Positions 32,664-41,321 of a stretch of 64,000 nt of DNA are shown here, piece after piece. The stretch lies in NCBI RefSeq assembly GCF_001456955.1, contig NZ_KQ758470.1, positions 62,001 through 126,000 on the forward strand. Direction: 5' to 3'. The notes beneath the pieces were generated by a model. The model ran no database searches and had not been told where the DNA came from. It saw only the letters and a program-made list of their open reading frames with translations. The first letter of the stretch is position 1. Every line of letters starts with the position of its first letter. This DNA is from Microbacterium enclense. GTDB lineage: Bacteria > Actinomycetota > Actinomycetes > Actinomycetales > Microbacteriaceae. The position numbers and the translations under genes were made by a program.

Positions 32664-33727
32664 CCCTCCAGCCTAGAACGCTCGATCGCCTGGAACGTGG
32701 TCAGCAGTCGATGCAGCGAGTCCAGGCGCGCCTCGGCGCCCGGCCCGAGGCGCCCGGATGCCACGGCCTCGGCGATCGCGCAATCCGGCGCGTCGGGGAG
32801 GTGCGTGCATCCGCGCGGGCAGTCCTCGGCGACTTCGGCGAGATCGGTGAACGCACCGAGCACGTGCGCCGGATCGACGTGGCCCAGACCGAAGGAGCGG
32901 ACGCCGGGGGTGTCGATGACCCAGCCCGAGCCCGCGGGTCCGCGGTAGCGCAGCGAGACAGCCGACGACGAGGTGTGTCGCCCGCGTCCGGTGACGACGT
33001 TGACGTGACCGATCGCACGCTCCGACCCCGTCAGAGCGTTCACCAGCGTCGACTTCCCGACGCCGGAATGCCCGACGAAGACGGTGGAGTGCCCGGCGAT
33101 CGCCGCGCCGATCTCGTCGAGCGGCATGGCGCCCTGCGCACTGGTGAAGACCCGCAGGTCGATCCCCGCGAAGTGCGACAGGAACTCGGTGGGGTCGGCC
33201 AGGTCGGTCTTGGTGACCACCAGAAGCGGGCGGATGCCGGCGTCGAGGGCGGCGACGAGGTATCGGTCGACGAGCCGCTCGCGCGGCTCGGGGTCGGCCG
33301 CTGCGACGACGATCAGCATCTGGTCGGCGTTGGCGACGATCACCCGCTCCACCTGATCGGTGTCGTCGGCGCTGCGCCGCAGCAGTGAGGTGCGTTCCTC
33401 GATGCCGACGATGCGGCCCAGGGTTCCCTCGTCGCCCGACAGATCTCCGACCACGCGGGCCCGGTCGCCGTTGACGATGGGCTGCTTGCGGAGCTCGCGG
33501 GCGCGCGTGGCGAGCACGCGTCGTTCGTCGGGACCGTCTTCGTCGACGAGCACGGTGTAGCGGCCGCGGTCGACGCCGAGCACCCGCGCCACCTGCGCGT
33601 CGGCGTGAGCCGGACGCCGTTTGGTGCGGGGGCGGTTCGCTTTGGGATTCGGGCGGGACCGGATCGACGACTCGTCGTAGGCGAGATCGTCGTCGTCGTC
33701 GTCCGCGTCGAGCCAGCTCACGCGCAT
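32660..33727 (-). CDS. rsgA: Ribosome small-subunit GTPase RsgA
   Basis: A 355-residue circularly permuted GTPase assisting late 30S maturation. An acidic N-terminus (DADDDDDDLAYDES) precedes an OB fold. The GTPase motifs appear in permuted order: G4 TKTDLAD, then G1 VGHSGVGKSTLVN, then G3 DTPGVRSFG. The C-terminal zinc site has Cys and His ligands in CPRGCTHLPDAPDC. The ATG at 33727 is 14 bp from the aroA stop. A longer upstream frame is not supported. The aroA-rsgA pair is conserved (Rv3227/Rv3228). Confidence 0.95.
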   Translation of the reverse strand: MRVSWLDADDDDDDLAYDESSIRSRPNPKANRPRTKRRPAHADAQVARVLGVDRGRYTVLVDEDGPDERRVLATRARELRKQPIVNGDRARVVGDLSGDEGTLGRIVGIEERTSLLRRSADDTDQVERVIVANADQMLIVVAAADPEPRERLVDRYLVAALDAGIRPLLVVTKTDLADPTEFLSHFAGIDLRVFTSAQGAMPLDEIGAAIAGHSTVFVGHSGVGKSTLVNALTGSERAIGHVNVVTGRGRHTSSSAVSLRYRGPAGSGWVIDTPGVRSFGLGHVDPAHVLGAFTDLAEVAEDCPRGCTHLPDAPDCAIAEAVASGRLGPGAEARLDSLHRLLTTFQAIERSRLEG

Positions 33728-33741
33728 CCGCCGATCATGCG

Positions 33742-35082
33742 TCAGACCGCGGCATCCGTGCCCAGCATCTCGTGCCACAGGGCGGCGAACTGCGGGAGGG
33801 TCTTGGCCGTCGTGCCGATGTCGTCGATCTGCACGCCGGGCACCCGCAACCCGATGAGGGCCCCGGTCGTCGCCAGACGGTGGTCGTGATGGGCCTTCCA
33901 CTCGCCGCCGCGGAGGGCGCGAGGGACGATGCGGATGCCGTCGTCGAGCTCGTGGGCCTCGCCGCCGAGCGAGCGGAGGTTGCCGACCAGGGCGGCGATA
34001 CGGTCGGTTTCGTGTCCGCGGATGTGCCCGATTCCGTGGAGCGTCGTCGGCCCGTCGGCGAAGGCGGCCAGGCCGAAGAGCGTGGGGGCGAGCTCGCCTG
34101 CGGCCGACAGGTCGAGCTCCACACCCAGGATGCCGTCATCGCCCGCGGCGACGGTGAGTGCGCCGCCGCGGCGGCTGACCCGTGCCCCCATCTCGGTGAG
34201 GATGTCGACGAGGAGGGCGCCGGGTTGCGTGCTGTGCAGCGGCCAGCCCGTGACGGTGACCGAGCCGCCCGTGACCATCGCCGCCGCCAGGAACGGCGAG
34301 GCGTTGGAGAGGTCGGGCTCGATCGCCACGTCTTTGGCGCGCACAGGACCCGCGGGGACGATCCATTCACCGGGGGCCGGGCGCTCGACGTGTACCGCGC
34401 GGTGCGCGAGTGCCTCGACGGTCATGTCGATGTGCGGCACGCTCGGCAGGCGGGAGCCGACGTGTCGCAGCCGCAGGCCGACGTCGAAGCGGGGGGCCGC
34501 CAGGAGCAGGCCCGAGACGAACTGGCTGGACTGACTGGCGTCGATGTCGACCTCGCCGCCGCGCACGTGACCGTGCCCGCGCACCGAGAACGGCAACGAC
34601 CAGTGGCCGCCGTCGTCGATGTCGACGCCCACGTCGCGCAGAGCACGGATCATCGCGCCCATGGGGCGATGCAGGGCGCTCTCGTGCGCGGTGACGTGCA
34701 CGTCGCCCCGGGCGAAGCCCGCGAGCGGCGCGACGAAACGCATGACGGTGCCCGCCTGACCGCAGTCGACCGTGCCGCCGCCCGCGAACGACGACGGCGG
34801 GGTGACCAAGAGGTCGGGGCCGAAGGGCGAGTCGGTGTCGACCTCGTCGATGCGGACACCGAGCGCGCGCAGCGAGTCGATCATGCGCGCCGAGTCATCG
34901 GAGTGGAGCGGGGCGTGCAGCGTGCCCGGACCGTCGGCGATCGCGGCGAGCACCAGTTCGCGGTTGGTGAGCGACTTCGAGCCCGGCACGGTGACCGTGG
35001 CATCCACGGGACCGGCGGCGACGGGCGCGTCCCACGCGCCGCGGGGAGTGGCGGCGGAAGGGGAATACCCGAGCGGAGTCAT
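33742..35082 (-). CDS. aroA: 3-phosphoshikimate 1-carboxyvinyltransferase (EPSP synthase)
   Basis: A 446-residue EPSP synthase of the shikimate pathway. It has the phosphate-binding [14 protein letters not shown] near the N-terminus, [11 protein letters not shown] (the LxxGNAGTAMR region, Gly-rich), and [14 protein letters not shown]. The second signature is [23 protein letters not shown], and the end has [15 protein letters not shown]. The first region reads [12 protein letters not shown], with Gln where plant-type class I enzymes have Asn. The ATG lies within the sigR promoter region, so aroA and sigR promoters overlap. Confidence 0.95.
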   Translation of the reverse strand: MTPLGYSPSAATPRGAWDAPVAAGPVDATVTVPGSKSLTNRELVLAAIADGPGTLHAPLHSDDSARMIDSLRALGVRIDEVDTDSPFGPDLLVTPPSSFAGGGTVDCGQAGTVMRFVAPLAGFARGDVHVTAHESALHRPMGAMIRALRDVGVDIDDGGHWSLPFSVRGHGHVRGGEVDIDASQSSQFVSGLLLAAPRFDVGLRLRHVGSRLPSVPHIDMTVEALAHRAVHVERPAPGEWIVPAGPVRAKDVAIEPDLSNASPFLAAAMVTGGSVTVTGWPLHSTQPGALLVDILTEMGARVSRRGGALTVAAGDDGILGVELDLSAAGELAPTLFGLAAFADGPTTLHGIGHIRGHETDRIAALVGNLRSLGGEAHELDDGIRIVPRALRGGEWKAHHDHRLATTGALIGLRVPGVQIDDIGTTAKTLPQFAALWHEMLGTDAAV

Positions 35083-35087
35083 CGGTT
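35061..35087 (+). promoter_or_regulatory. SigR-type promoter of sigR (GGGAAT-N18-GTT)
   Basis: GGGAAT at 35061-35066 and GTT at 35085-35087 are separated by exactly 18 nt, the consensus spacing of actinobacterial SigR/SigH promoters. It lies 26 bp before the sigR GTG, so autoregulation is the natural reading. A TACCCT box at 35090-35095 is also present. Confidence 0.8.
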
Positions 35088-35113
35088 CCTACCCTACTGA
35101 AAGGGGACGACAC

Positions 35114-35797
35114 GTGACCGCACTTCTCGAGCGCGAACGCCCGCAGCAGACCCGCCTGCCGGCGTCGGACATGCCCGACGTAGACTGGCGCGCGATGGAC
35201 GACACCGCAGAAGCGGGCTCGCAGGTCGAGCCGCGCGCACAGTTCGAAGAGCAGGCTCTGCCCTTCATGGACCAGCTCTACGCCGCGGCGATGCGCATGA
35301 CGCGCAATCCCGCTGATGCGGCCGACCTCGTGCAGGAGACCTTCGTGAAGGCTTTCGGCTCGTGGGCGACGTTCACGCAGGGCACCAACCTGAAGGCGTG
35401 GCTGTACCGCATCCTGACGAATACGTACATCAACACCTATCGCAAGAAGCAGCGCGAGCCCTATCAGAGCGCCATCGACGACCTCGAGGACTGGCAGCTC
35501 GGCGGGGCCGAGTCGACCACCGCGAGCAGCGCGCGTTCGGCCGAGGCCGAAGCGATCGACCACATGCCGGCATCCGTCGTCAAAGACGCGCTGCAGTCGA
35601 TCCCCGAGGATTTCCGGATGGCGGTGTACCTCGCCGACGTCGAGGGCTTCGCCTACCAGGAGATCGCCGACATCATGAAAACCCCGATCGGCACGGTCAT
35701 GAGCCGTCTGCACCGCGGCCGGCGGCTGCTGCGCGACCTGCTGTCGGACTACGCCAAGGAGCGCGGCATCACGGCCGCGACGGGAGAGAAGAAATGA
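35114..35797 (+). CDS. sigR: RNA polymerase sigma factor SigR/SigH (thiol-oxidative stress)
   Basis: A 227-residue group 4 sigma factor. Region 2 is [33 protein letters not shown], then [24 protein letters not shown]. Region 4 is [47 protein letters not shown]. The match to mycobacterial SigH and streptomycete SigR is close, and the downstream overlapping gene is the redox-sensing anti-sigma factor. The GTG at 35114 has an AAGGGGA site. An ATG at 35195, directly after a TAGACT box, would give a 200-residue short form. Confidence 0.94.
   Translation: MTALLERERPQQTRLPASDMPDVDWRAMDDTAEAGSQVEPRAQFEEQALPFMDQLYAAAMRMTRNPADAADLVQETFVKAFGSWATFTQGTNLKAWLYRILTNTYINTYRKKQREPYQSAIDDLEDWQLGGAESTTASSARSAEAEAIDHMPASVVKDALQSIPEDFRMAVYLADVEGFAYQEIADIMKTPIGTVMSRLHRGRRLLRDLLSDYAKERGITAATGEKK
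35181..35186 (+). promoter_or_regulatory. Internal -10 box (TAGACT) for a short SigR form
   Basis: It lies 8 nt before the in-frame ATG at 35195, inside the sigR reading frame. It fits the leaderless pattern seen elsewhere in the window. Confidence 0.45.
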
Positions 35798-36036
35798 GCG
35801 ACTGCGGCTGCGACAAGGCACGGCGCGATCTGGAGGAGTACCTCCGCAACGAGGTCTGCAAGACCGAGGCGAAGGACATCCGCGAGCACCTCGAGAACTG
35901 CCCCGGATGCCAGGATGAGGCGCTGGTTGCGCGGACCCTGACCGAGGTGGTCGCCCGGGCCTGCAAGGAGAGCGCCCCGGACGAGCTGCGCGACCAGGTG
36001 CTCGCGCGCCTGCGTGCGGTGCAAGCCACCCACTGA
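35794..36036 (+). CDS. rsrA: Redox-sensing anti-sigma factor RsrA
   Basis: An 80-residue zinc-binding anti-sigma (ZAS) protein. The metal site is Cys6, His32, Cys36 and Cys39 (HLENCPGC), with the same Cys-to-His spacing as streptomycete RsrA. Extra Cys4 and Cys22 are present. Disulfide formation releases zinc and frees SigR. It overlaps the sigR stop (ATGA), ensuring coupled synthesis of sigma and anti-sigma factors. Confidence 0.95.
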   Translation: MSDCGCDKARRDLEEYLRNEVCKTEAKDIREHLENCPGCQDEALVARTLTEVVARACKESAPDELRDQVLARLRAVQATH

Positions 36037-36069
36037 TCCCGCCCCGGTTCGGGTGTCGGTGGGCATCCG

Positions 36070-36075
36070 TAGGCT
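36070..36075 (+). promoter_or_regulatory. -10 box (TAGGCT) of the Eis-like gene
   Basis: It lies 6 nt before the ATG at 36082; leaderless by inference. Confidence 0.5.
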
Positions 36076-36081
36076 GAGGTC

Positions 36082-37386
36082 ATGGCATCCCTCGACACCC
36101 TGACGCTGCCCCTCGATCAGATCTCCGCCGACGAGCTCGCGGCCTCGGGCCTCGAATACGCCCGGGTGGATGCCGACGGTGACGGGTACCGTCCTTTCCA
36201 GCGTGCCGTGGCACGCGGTTTCCTCGGCGGGGAGTCCACCGACGACGAGGCCGAGAACGCCCGGCGCACCCTGCGCACACGCCGGCTCACGGGCGTGTAC
36301 GACCGCGGGGCGATGGAACCCGACGTGCCCGTCGGCACGGTCGATTCCTGGGCCACCGAGCTCACCACCTCGCCCGGACGACAGGCTGCGCTGTGGGCGA
36401 TCAGCGCGGTGACGGTAGCGCCGACCCACCGACGGCGGGGAATCGCCCGTGCCATGCTCGGCGGTGAGCTGCGAAGCGCCGCGGCTGCAGGCTTCGCGCT
36501 CGCGGGCCTCACCGTCACCGAGGCGACGATCTACGGCAGGTGGGGTTTCTCGCCCGCGACGTGGGCCTCCGACGTCGAGGTCGACACCGCCCGCGCCCGG
36601 TGGACGGGACCCCTCGCTCCCGGACGCCTCGATTTCGTGCCCCGAGAGGGTCTCGCTGCGCGCATCGGCGAGGTGCACGAGAGGGTGCGGCGTCAACGGC
36701 CCGGGTCTGTGCCGGGCTGGGACGGGCGGTGGCGCGGGATCGCGGGCGTCGCCCCCGGCGACAAGGACGGCGAGAAGGTGCGCGGCGTGGTCTACCGCGA
36801 CACGGAGGGCGTCGAACGGGGCATCGTCGTCTACACCATCGCCGAGCGCGACGACTTCGCGGCGCACGATCTCGACGTCCGCACGCTCTTCGCCGAGACG
36901 CCCGACGCGTACGCGGCGCTGTGGCGGTTCCTCCTCGAACACGACCTGGTCGGGAAGGTGAAGGCCTGGCTCCAGGCGCCCGTCCCGCCCGTGCAGTGGA
37001 TGGTCGCCGATCGGCGCGCGGTGACGGCGACGCTGACCGACCATCATTGGCTGCGAATCCTCGACGTGCCGCGCGCGCTGACGACCCGCACGTACAGCGC
37101 GCCGCTCAGCGTGGTCCTGCGGGTGAGCGACCCCCTCGGGTTCGCCGACGGTGCATGGAGCGTGCGGATCGGCGACGACGGCGAGGCGGTCGTCGAGGCA
37201 TCGGCCCCCGACCGCGAGGTCGAGGTCGAGCTGACCGTCAACGCCCTCGGGTCGCTGCTGCTGGGCGGTGTGCGCATCGCCGATCTGGCGGCGGCGGGGC
37301 TCGCGTCCGGACAACCTGCGGCGCTCGGGGCGATCGATCGGTCCTTTGCGCCGGCTATGACTCCGCTGCTCGACATCTGGTACTGA
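36082..37386 (+). CDS. Eis-like multi-site N-acetyltransferase (GNAT)
   Basis: A 434-residue protein of the Eis family. The first GNAT domain has the acetyl-CoA loop [17 protein letters not shown], followed by TIYGRWGFSPAT. A second, degenerate GNAT domain and a C-terminal SCP-like domain (VELTVNALGSLLLGGVRIADLAAAG) follow. The protein ends LLDIWY; in Eis the C-terminal carboxylate takes part in catalysis, so the intact end fits activity. Homologues acetylate aminoglycosides or protein lysines. Substrate here unknown. Confidence 0.87.
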   Translation: MASLDTLTLPLDQISADELAASGLEYARVDADGDGYRPFQRAVARGFLGGESTDDEAENARRTLRTRRLTGVYDRGAMEPDVPVGTVDSWATELTTSPGRQAALWAISAVTVAPTHRRRGIARAMLGGELRSAAAAGFALAGLTVTEATIYGRWGFSPATWASDVEVDTARARWTGPLAPGRLDFVPREGLAARIGEVHERVRRQRPGSVPGWDGRWRGIAGVAPGDKDGEKVRGVVYRDTEGVERGIVVYTIAERDDFAAHDLDVRTLFAETPDAYAALWRFLLEHDLVGKVKAWLQAPVPPVQWMVADRRAVTATLTDHHWLRILDVPRALTTRTYSAPLSVVLRVSDPLGFADGAWSVRIGDDGEAVVEASAPDREVEVELTVNALGSLLLGGVRIADLAAAGLASGQPAALGAIDRSFAPAMTPLLDIWY

Positions 37387-37410
37387 TCTCGTCGAGGCGG
37401 CATTTGCTCG

Positions 37411-37416
37411 TAGGCT
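37411..37416 (+). promoter_or_regulatory. -10 box (TAGGCT) of the aminoacyl-PG synthase gene
   Basis: It lies 7 nt before the ATG at 37424. Confidence 0.5.
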
Positions 37417-37423
37417 TTCGCCG

Positions 37424-39937
37424 ATGTCCCAAACAGCACCACCCGAGTCCGGCGCGACGGCGCCCTCGCGCCTGCGCGCGGCCGGTGCGTTCCTGCGCCG
37501 CTACGTGGCCCTCCACCCCGTCTCGGTCGGCACGGCGGTGGCCGTGCTCTCCGCCGCCGCGGCGACCGGGGCGCTGTTCAACAGCGACGCGGCCTTCGTG
37601 TGGGGAGCCGGGCCCCTGGCGACGTTCGCGAGCGGTCGGTGGTGGACGGTGTTCACCGCCCTGGTCGTGCCGGACTCGGCCGTGGATGCCGTCTCTTCGG
37701 TGCTGCTCGCTCTCACGGTGCTGGCATACAGCGAGCGTCTGCTGGGGTCGCGTCGCACCGCGGCCCTGCTCGCCGTCACGGGCGTGGCGGGGCTCCTCGT
37801 CGGGATCGGCCTCCACGCCGCTGCCTGGACGCTGACGGATCTGCGCCCCGTCGTCGCAGCCGAGGTGCCCGTCCTCGATCCGACCACGCCGATCGCCGGT
37901 GCCGTCATGGCGGCGTCGGCCTTCGCGACCACGCTGTGGCGGCGCCGGCTCAGACTCGTCGGGTTCGCTCTGCTCGCCCTCTTCGCTCTGTACGCCGGTG
38001 ACGCCGACTCCTGGTACCGCCTCACCGCCGCGGCGATCGGACTCGTCGTGGGCGCGGTCCTCGCGCGCGGTCGCGAGCGTCGCTCGTGGCATCGCAGCTC
38101 GACGAGGGAGATCCGCACGCTTCTGGCGCTGCTGGCGGCCGTGGTCGCGAGCGGACCGATCGTCGCGCTGGTCAGCGGCGGCGGACGCGGTCCGCTCTCG
38201 CTCGTTGTCGACGCCTACACCCAGTACGACGACGAATTGCTCGCGCAATGCGGGTCGGTCGCGGCGTCCGTCTGCGACGAGCAGGTGGCGCTGCTGATGA
38301 CGCGCGGTGCGGGACCGGCGCTGCTGGCGATCACCCCGCTGGTGCTGCTGCTGGTGGCGGCGTGGGGTCTGCGGCAAGGACGCCGCGCCGCCTGGATCGT
38401 CGCGGTGTTCGTGCTGGTGGCATCCGCGGTCCTTCCCGTCGTCTCGCTCGCCGACGGGCGCCTGCGCATCGACCCGTGGGTCGACGGCAGCGGGGCGGAG
38501 TACGTGCTCTGGGCCATCGCGAGCATCGTCATCCCCCTTGCGCTCGCCGCGGCGCTGATCGTCGCTCGACGCCGGTTCTCGGTGCGCGCGACGCGGCAGG
38601 CGGCGCGCAGCGTCGCGGTGGTGGTGACGCTGGCGTTCCTCGCGTGCGCCACGACCCTCTTCACCATCGAGGCCGTGGGCAGACGCGCGTTCGACCGCGA
38701 CGTCTCAGCGCTGGAGCTCATCGAGCTGACGCTGCGCCGTTTCCTCCCGCCGGCGTTCACCCATCCGGGCGGGGCGACGGCGTTCCCGCACAGCGGACCG
38801 GCGCTGTTCGCCTACCAGTGGGTCGGCGTGTTGTTCTGGGCGATCGTGGTGGCATCCATCCTGTGGCTCTACCGGCGCGTGCAACGCCCCGAGGGCGACG
38901 GCGACGCGCGGTATCGCCACCTGCTGCGGCGGGGGAGCGACACCCTCGGATTCCTCGGTACCTGGGACGGCAACCGCCACTGGTACTCCGACGACGCCGA
39001 GTGCGCCGTCGCCTATCGCCTCGTCGGCGACGTCGCCCTGGCCGTGGCGGATCCCCTCGCGCCCGCCGGCCGGCGTCCCGAGGCCCTGCGCGGCTTCACC
39101 GACTTCTGCGTCGAACACGGCTGGACGCCCGCGTTCTACAGCATCCACGCCGACACGCTCGACGATCTCGTCGATCTGGGCTGGCGGCACGTGCCGGTGG
39201 GGGTCGAGACCGTCATGGACCTGCCGGGGCTCACGTTCGCGGGCAAGACGTGGCAGAAGGTGCGTCAGCCCCTCACCCGGGCCGAGCGCGAGGGATACAC
39301 CGCGGTGTGGTCGCGCTGGCACGAGCTCAGCGTCGCCCAGGCGTCGCAGGTGGTCGCCATCGACGAGGAGTGGGTCGCCGACCGCGCACTTCCGGAGATG
39401 GGCTTCACGCTCGGCTCCCTCGACGAGCTGAAGGACCGCGACGTGCGGCTGCTGCTCGCCGTCGGACCCGACCAGCGGATCGAGGCGGTCACGAGCTGGA
39501 TGCCCAGCTGGACCGACGGCGAGATCACCGGCTGGACGCTCGACTTCATGCGACGCCGTACCGACGGGCCCAACGGCATGATGGAGTTCCTCATCGCCAA
39601 GGCCGCCCTGCAGCTGCAGGACGAGGGTGCCGTCGTCCTGAGCCTCTCGGGCGCGCCTCTGGCCGATGACCCCGACGAACCCGCCGACGGCGACCCGGCT
39701 CCCCTCCGAGCCCTGCTGCGCCGCCTCGCCGAGGTGCTGGAGCCGGCTTACGGCTTCGCGTCGCTGTTCCGCTTCAAGGGCAAGTTCCGTCCGCGGTACC
39801 GCCCGCTCGCGCTGGCCTATCGGGATCCGCTCGAACTGCCCGCCATCGGCGCCGCCGTCGGACGCGCCTACCTTCCCGACGCGTCGCGACATGAGATGGT
39901 CGCTCTGGCGAGGACCGCCTGGGAGGGGCGTCGGTGA
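37424..39937 (+). CDS. Aminoacyl-phosphatidylglycerol synthase (MprF-like, DUF2156) with rhomboid-like membrane region
   Basis: An 837-residue membrane enzyme. Residues 1-480 hold about a dozen hydrophobic segments. The first block (FASGRWWTVFTALVVPDSAVDAVSSVLLALTVL) resembles the rhomboid-like module of small membrane proteins. The C-terminal part, from about residue 488 (LGFLGTWDGNRHWYSDDAECAVAYRLVGDVALAV), is the DUF2156 domain that transfers an amino acid from aminoacyl-tRNA to phosphatidylglycerol. MMEFLIAKAALQLQDEG and FRFKGKFRPRYRPLAL are conserved. This lowers surface charge and can raise resistance to cationic peptides. The downstream gene overlaps by 4 nt (GTGA). Whether Lys or Ala is transferred cannot be read from sequence. 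Confidence 0.87.
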   Translation: MSQTAPPESGATAPSRLRAAGAFLRRYVALHPVSVGTAVAVLSAAAATGALFNSDAAFVWGAGPLATFASGRWWTVFTALVVPDSAVDAVSSVLLALTVLAYSERLLGSRRTAALLAVTGVAGLLVGIGLHAAAWTLTDLRPVVAAEVPVLDPTTPIAGAVMAASAFATTLWRRRLRLVGFALLALFALYAGDADSWYRLTAAAIGLVVGAVLARGRERRSWHRSSTREIRTLLALLAAVVASGPIVALVSGGGRGPLSLVVDAYTQYDDELLAQCGSVAASVCDEQVALLMTRGAGPALLAITPLVLLLVAAWGLRQGRRAAWIVAVFVLVASAVLPVVSLADGRLRIDPWVDGSGAEYVLWAIASIVIPLALAAALIVARRRFSVRATRQAARSVAVVVTLAFLACATTLFTIEAVGRRAFDRDVSALELIELTLRRFLPPAFTHPGGATAFPHSGPALFAYQWVGVLFWAIVVASILWLYRRVQRPEGDGDARYRHLLRRGSDTLGFLGTWDGNRHWYSDDAECAVAYRLVGDVALAVADPLAPAGRRPEALRGFTDFCVEHGWTPAFYSIHADTLDDLVDLGWRHVPVGVETVMDLPGLTFAGKTWQKVRQPLTRAEREGYTAVWSRWHELSVAQASQVVAIDEEWVADRALPEMGFTLGSLDELKDRDVRLLLAVGPDQRIEAVTSWMPSWTDGEITGWTLDFMRRRTDGPNGMMEFLIAKAALQLQDEGAVVLSLSGAPLADDPDEPADGDPAPLRALLRRLAEVLEPAYGFASLFRFKGKFRPRYRPLALAYRDPLELPAIGAAVGRAYLPDASRHEMVALARTAWEGRR

Positions 39938-41235
39938 ACAAGTTCGTTCTGTCTTTCGAGTTGATCGACAGCCCCCTGCTGACCATCGCCGCGATCGTCG
40001 CGGCCGTCGGGGTGGCCGTGGTCATCGTGTGGTCCCCCCGTCGCATCGTGCGCACCCTCATCGTGGGTGCGGTGGCCGGCGTGGTCATGTTCCTCGTCGC
40101 GAAGATCCTCGAGGCGATGGGCACCTTCCAGGGGCCGCTGCCGGGGGCGGCGGTGTGGTGGGGCTCCGGGGCGGTGGCCGCCGTCGCGATCGGCGTCGTC
40201 GGGATCTGCCGGCGCCCCTGGGTCCGGCGGGCGTCCGGCGTCGTCACGGTCATCGCCGCGCTTCTGGCGGGCGCGCTCGGCGTCAACGCCAGCTACGGCG
40301 TCACCCATAACCTCGCCGCCATTCTCGGGGTGCAGGCGCTCGACCCCGCCTCGCTTCCGCAGGGTGGGGCCAGCTCCGGTGACCCCGCGACGCTGTACCA
40401 GCGGTGGGAGCCCCCGGCAGGAATGCCCGCGCAGGGATCGGTGAGCGCCCTGACCGGGAACACCAAGATCCCCACGGGACAGTACGCCGCGCGCGACGCC
40501 TCGCTGTACCTGCCGCCGGCCGCACAGGTTCCGAACCCGCCCGTCCTGCCGCTGCTGGTCTTCATGATGGGCCAACCGGGCTCGCCCGACCCCACCGCGC
40601 TGGCGAAGGCACTCGACGCGTTCGCCGCGAAGAACAAGGGTCTCGCGCCCATCGCGATCGTCGTCGATCAGTTGACGGCGCCCGATCGCGACCCCGCGTG
40701 CGTCGACTCCGCTAAGTTCGGTGCCGTCTCGACGTACATCAATCAACTCGTGCCGGAGTGGGCCGAGAAGAACCTCAACATCATCAAGGACTCGAAGTAC
40801 TGGGTGATCGGCGGCTTCTCCAACGGGGGATCGTGCGCGGTCACGTACGGGGCGAAGTATCCGACGACGTGGGGACAGATCCTCGACGTGATGGGCAACG
40901 AGTTCCCGGGTTCCGAGCACGTGTCCCAGACCGTCGCCGATGTCTTCGGGGGCGATGCGAACGCGTTCCAGGCCAACAAGCCGTCGTCGCTGATGGCGGC
41001 TGCTCCCGCGGGGTCCTACGCCGGACACACGGCCGTCTTCACGTGGGGCAGCGAGGACACGACCTACGGTCCGGGGCAGAAGGCCAACTCCGAAGCGGCG
41101 CAGGCCGCCGGGTTCACCGTGCTGACGTACATCGTGCAGGGAGCCGGACACACCGGCGAGGCGCTGGACGGCAGTCTCGCCTATGCCATTCCGGCGCTGG
41201 CGCCCGCTCTGGGCCTGGCGGCGCCCCCGTCGTGA
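39934..41235 (+). CDS. Membrane-anchored alpha/beta hydrolase, candidate aminoacyl-phosphatidylglycerol hydrolase
   Basis: A 433-residue protein. Four N-terminal membrane helices (about 13-33, 40-60, 73-92, 100-118) precede an extracytoplasmic esterase-D-like domain. The nucleophile is Ser296 in GGFSNGGSC. A late Asp region (WGSEDTTYGPGQ) and the His in GAGHTGEALDG complete the triad. It is [15 protein letters not shown] coupled to the aminoacyl-PG synthase gene. Lipid hydrolases removing alanine from alanyl-PG are known beside such synthases in Corynebacterium and Enterococcus, so a turnover role is a reasonable inference. A general esterase is the alternative. Confidence 0.8.
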   Translation: MNKFVLSFELIDSPLLTIAAIVAAVGVAVVIVWSPRRIVRTLIVGAVAGVVMFLVAKILEAMGTFQGPLPGAAVWWGSGAVAAVAIGVVGICRRPWVRRASGVVTVIAALLAGALGVNASYGVTHNLAAILGVQALDPASLPQGGASSGDPATLYQRWEPPAGMPAQGSVSALTGNTKIPTGQYAARDASLYLPPAAQVPNPPVLPLLVFMMGQPGSPDPTALAKALDAFAAKNKGLAPIAIVVDQLTAPDRDPACVDSAKFGAVSTYINQLVPEWAEKNLNIIKDSKYWVIGGFSNGGSCAVTYGAKYPTTWGQILDVMGNEFPGSEHVSQTVADVFGGDANAFQANKPSSLMAAAPAGSYAGHTAVFTWGSEDTTYGPGQKANSEAAQAAGFTVLTYIVQGAGHTGEALDGSLAYAIPALAPALGLAAPPS

Positions 41236-41274
41236 GCTGAGCGGATGCCCGCGGGCACAGCCGGCGCACACGGA

Positions 41275-41312
41275 GAAAGGGCCCGGTCGACCGAAGTCGT
41301 CCGGGCCCTTTC
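41275..41312. terminator. Bidirectional terminator between the esterase gene and kgd
   Basis: A perfect 12-bp stem, GAAAGGGCCCGG with CCGGGCCCTTTC, with A and T tracts at the outer ends, between convergent genes. Confidence 0.85.
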
Positions 41313-41321
41313 CCGATGGCG

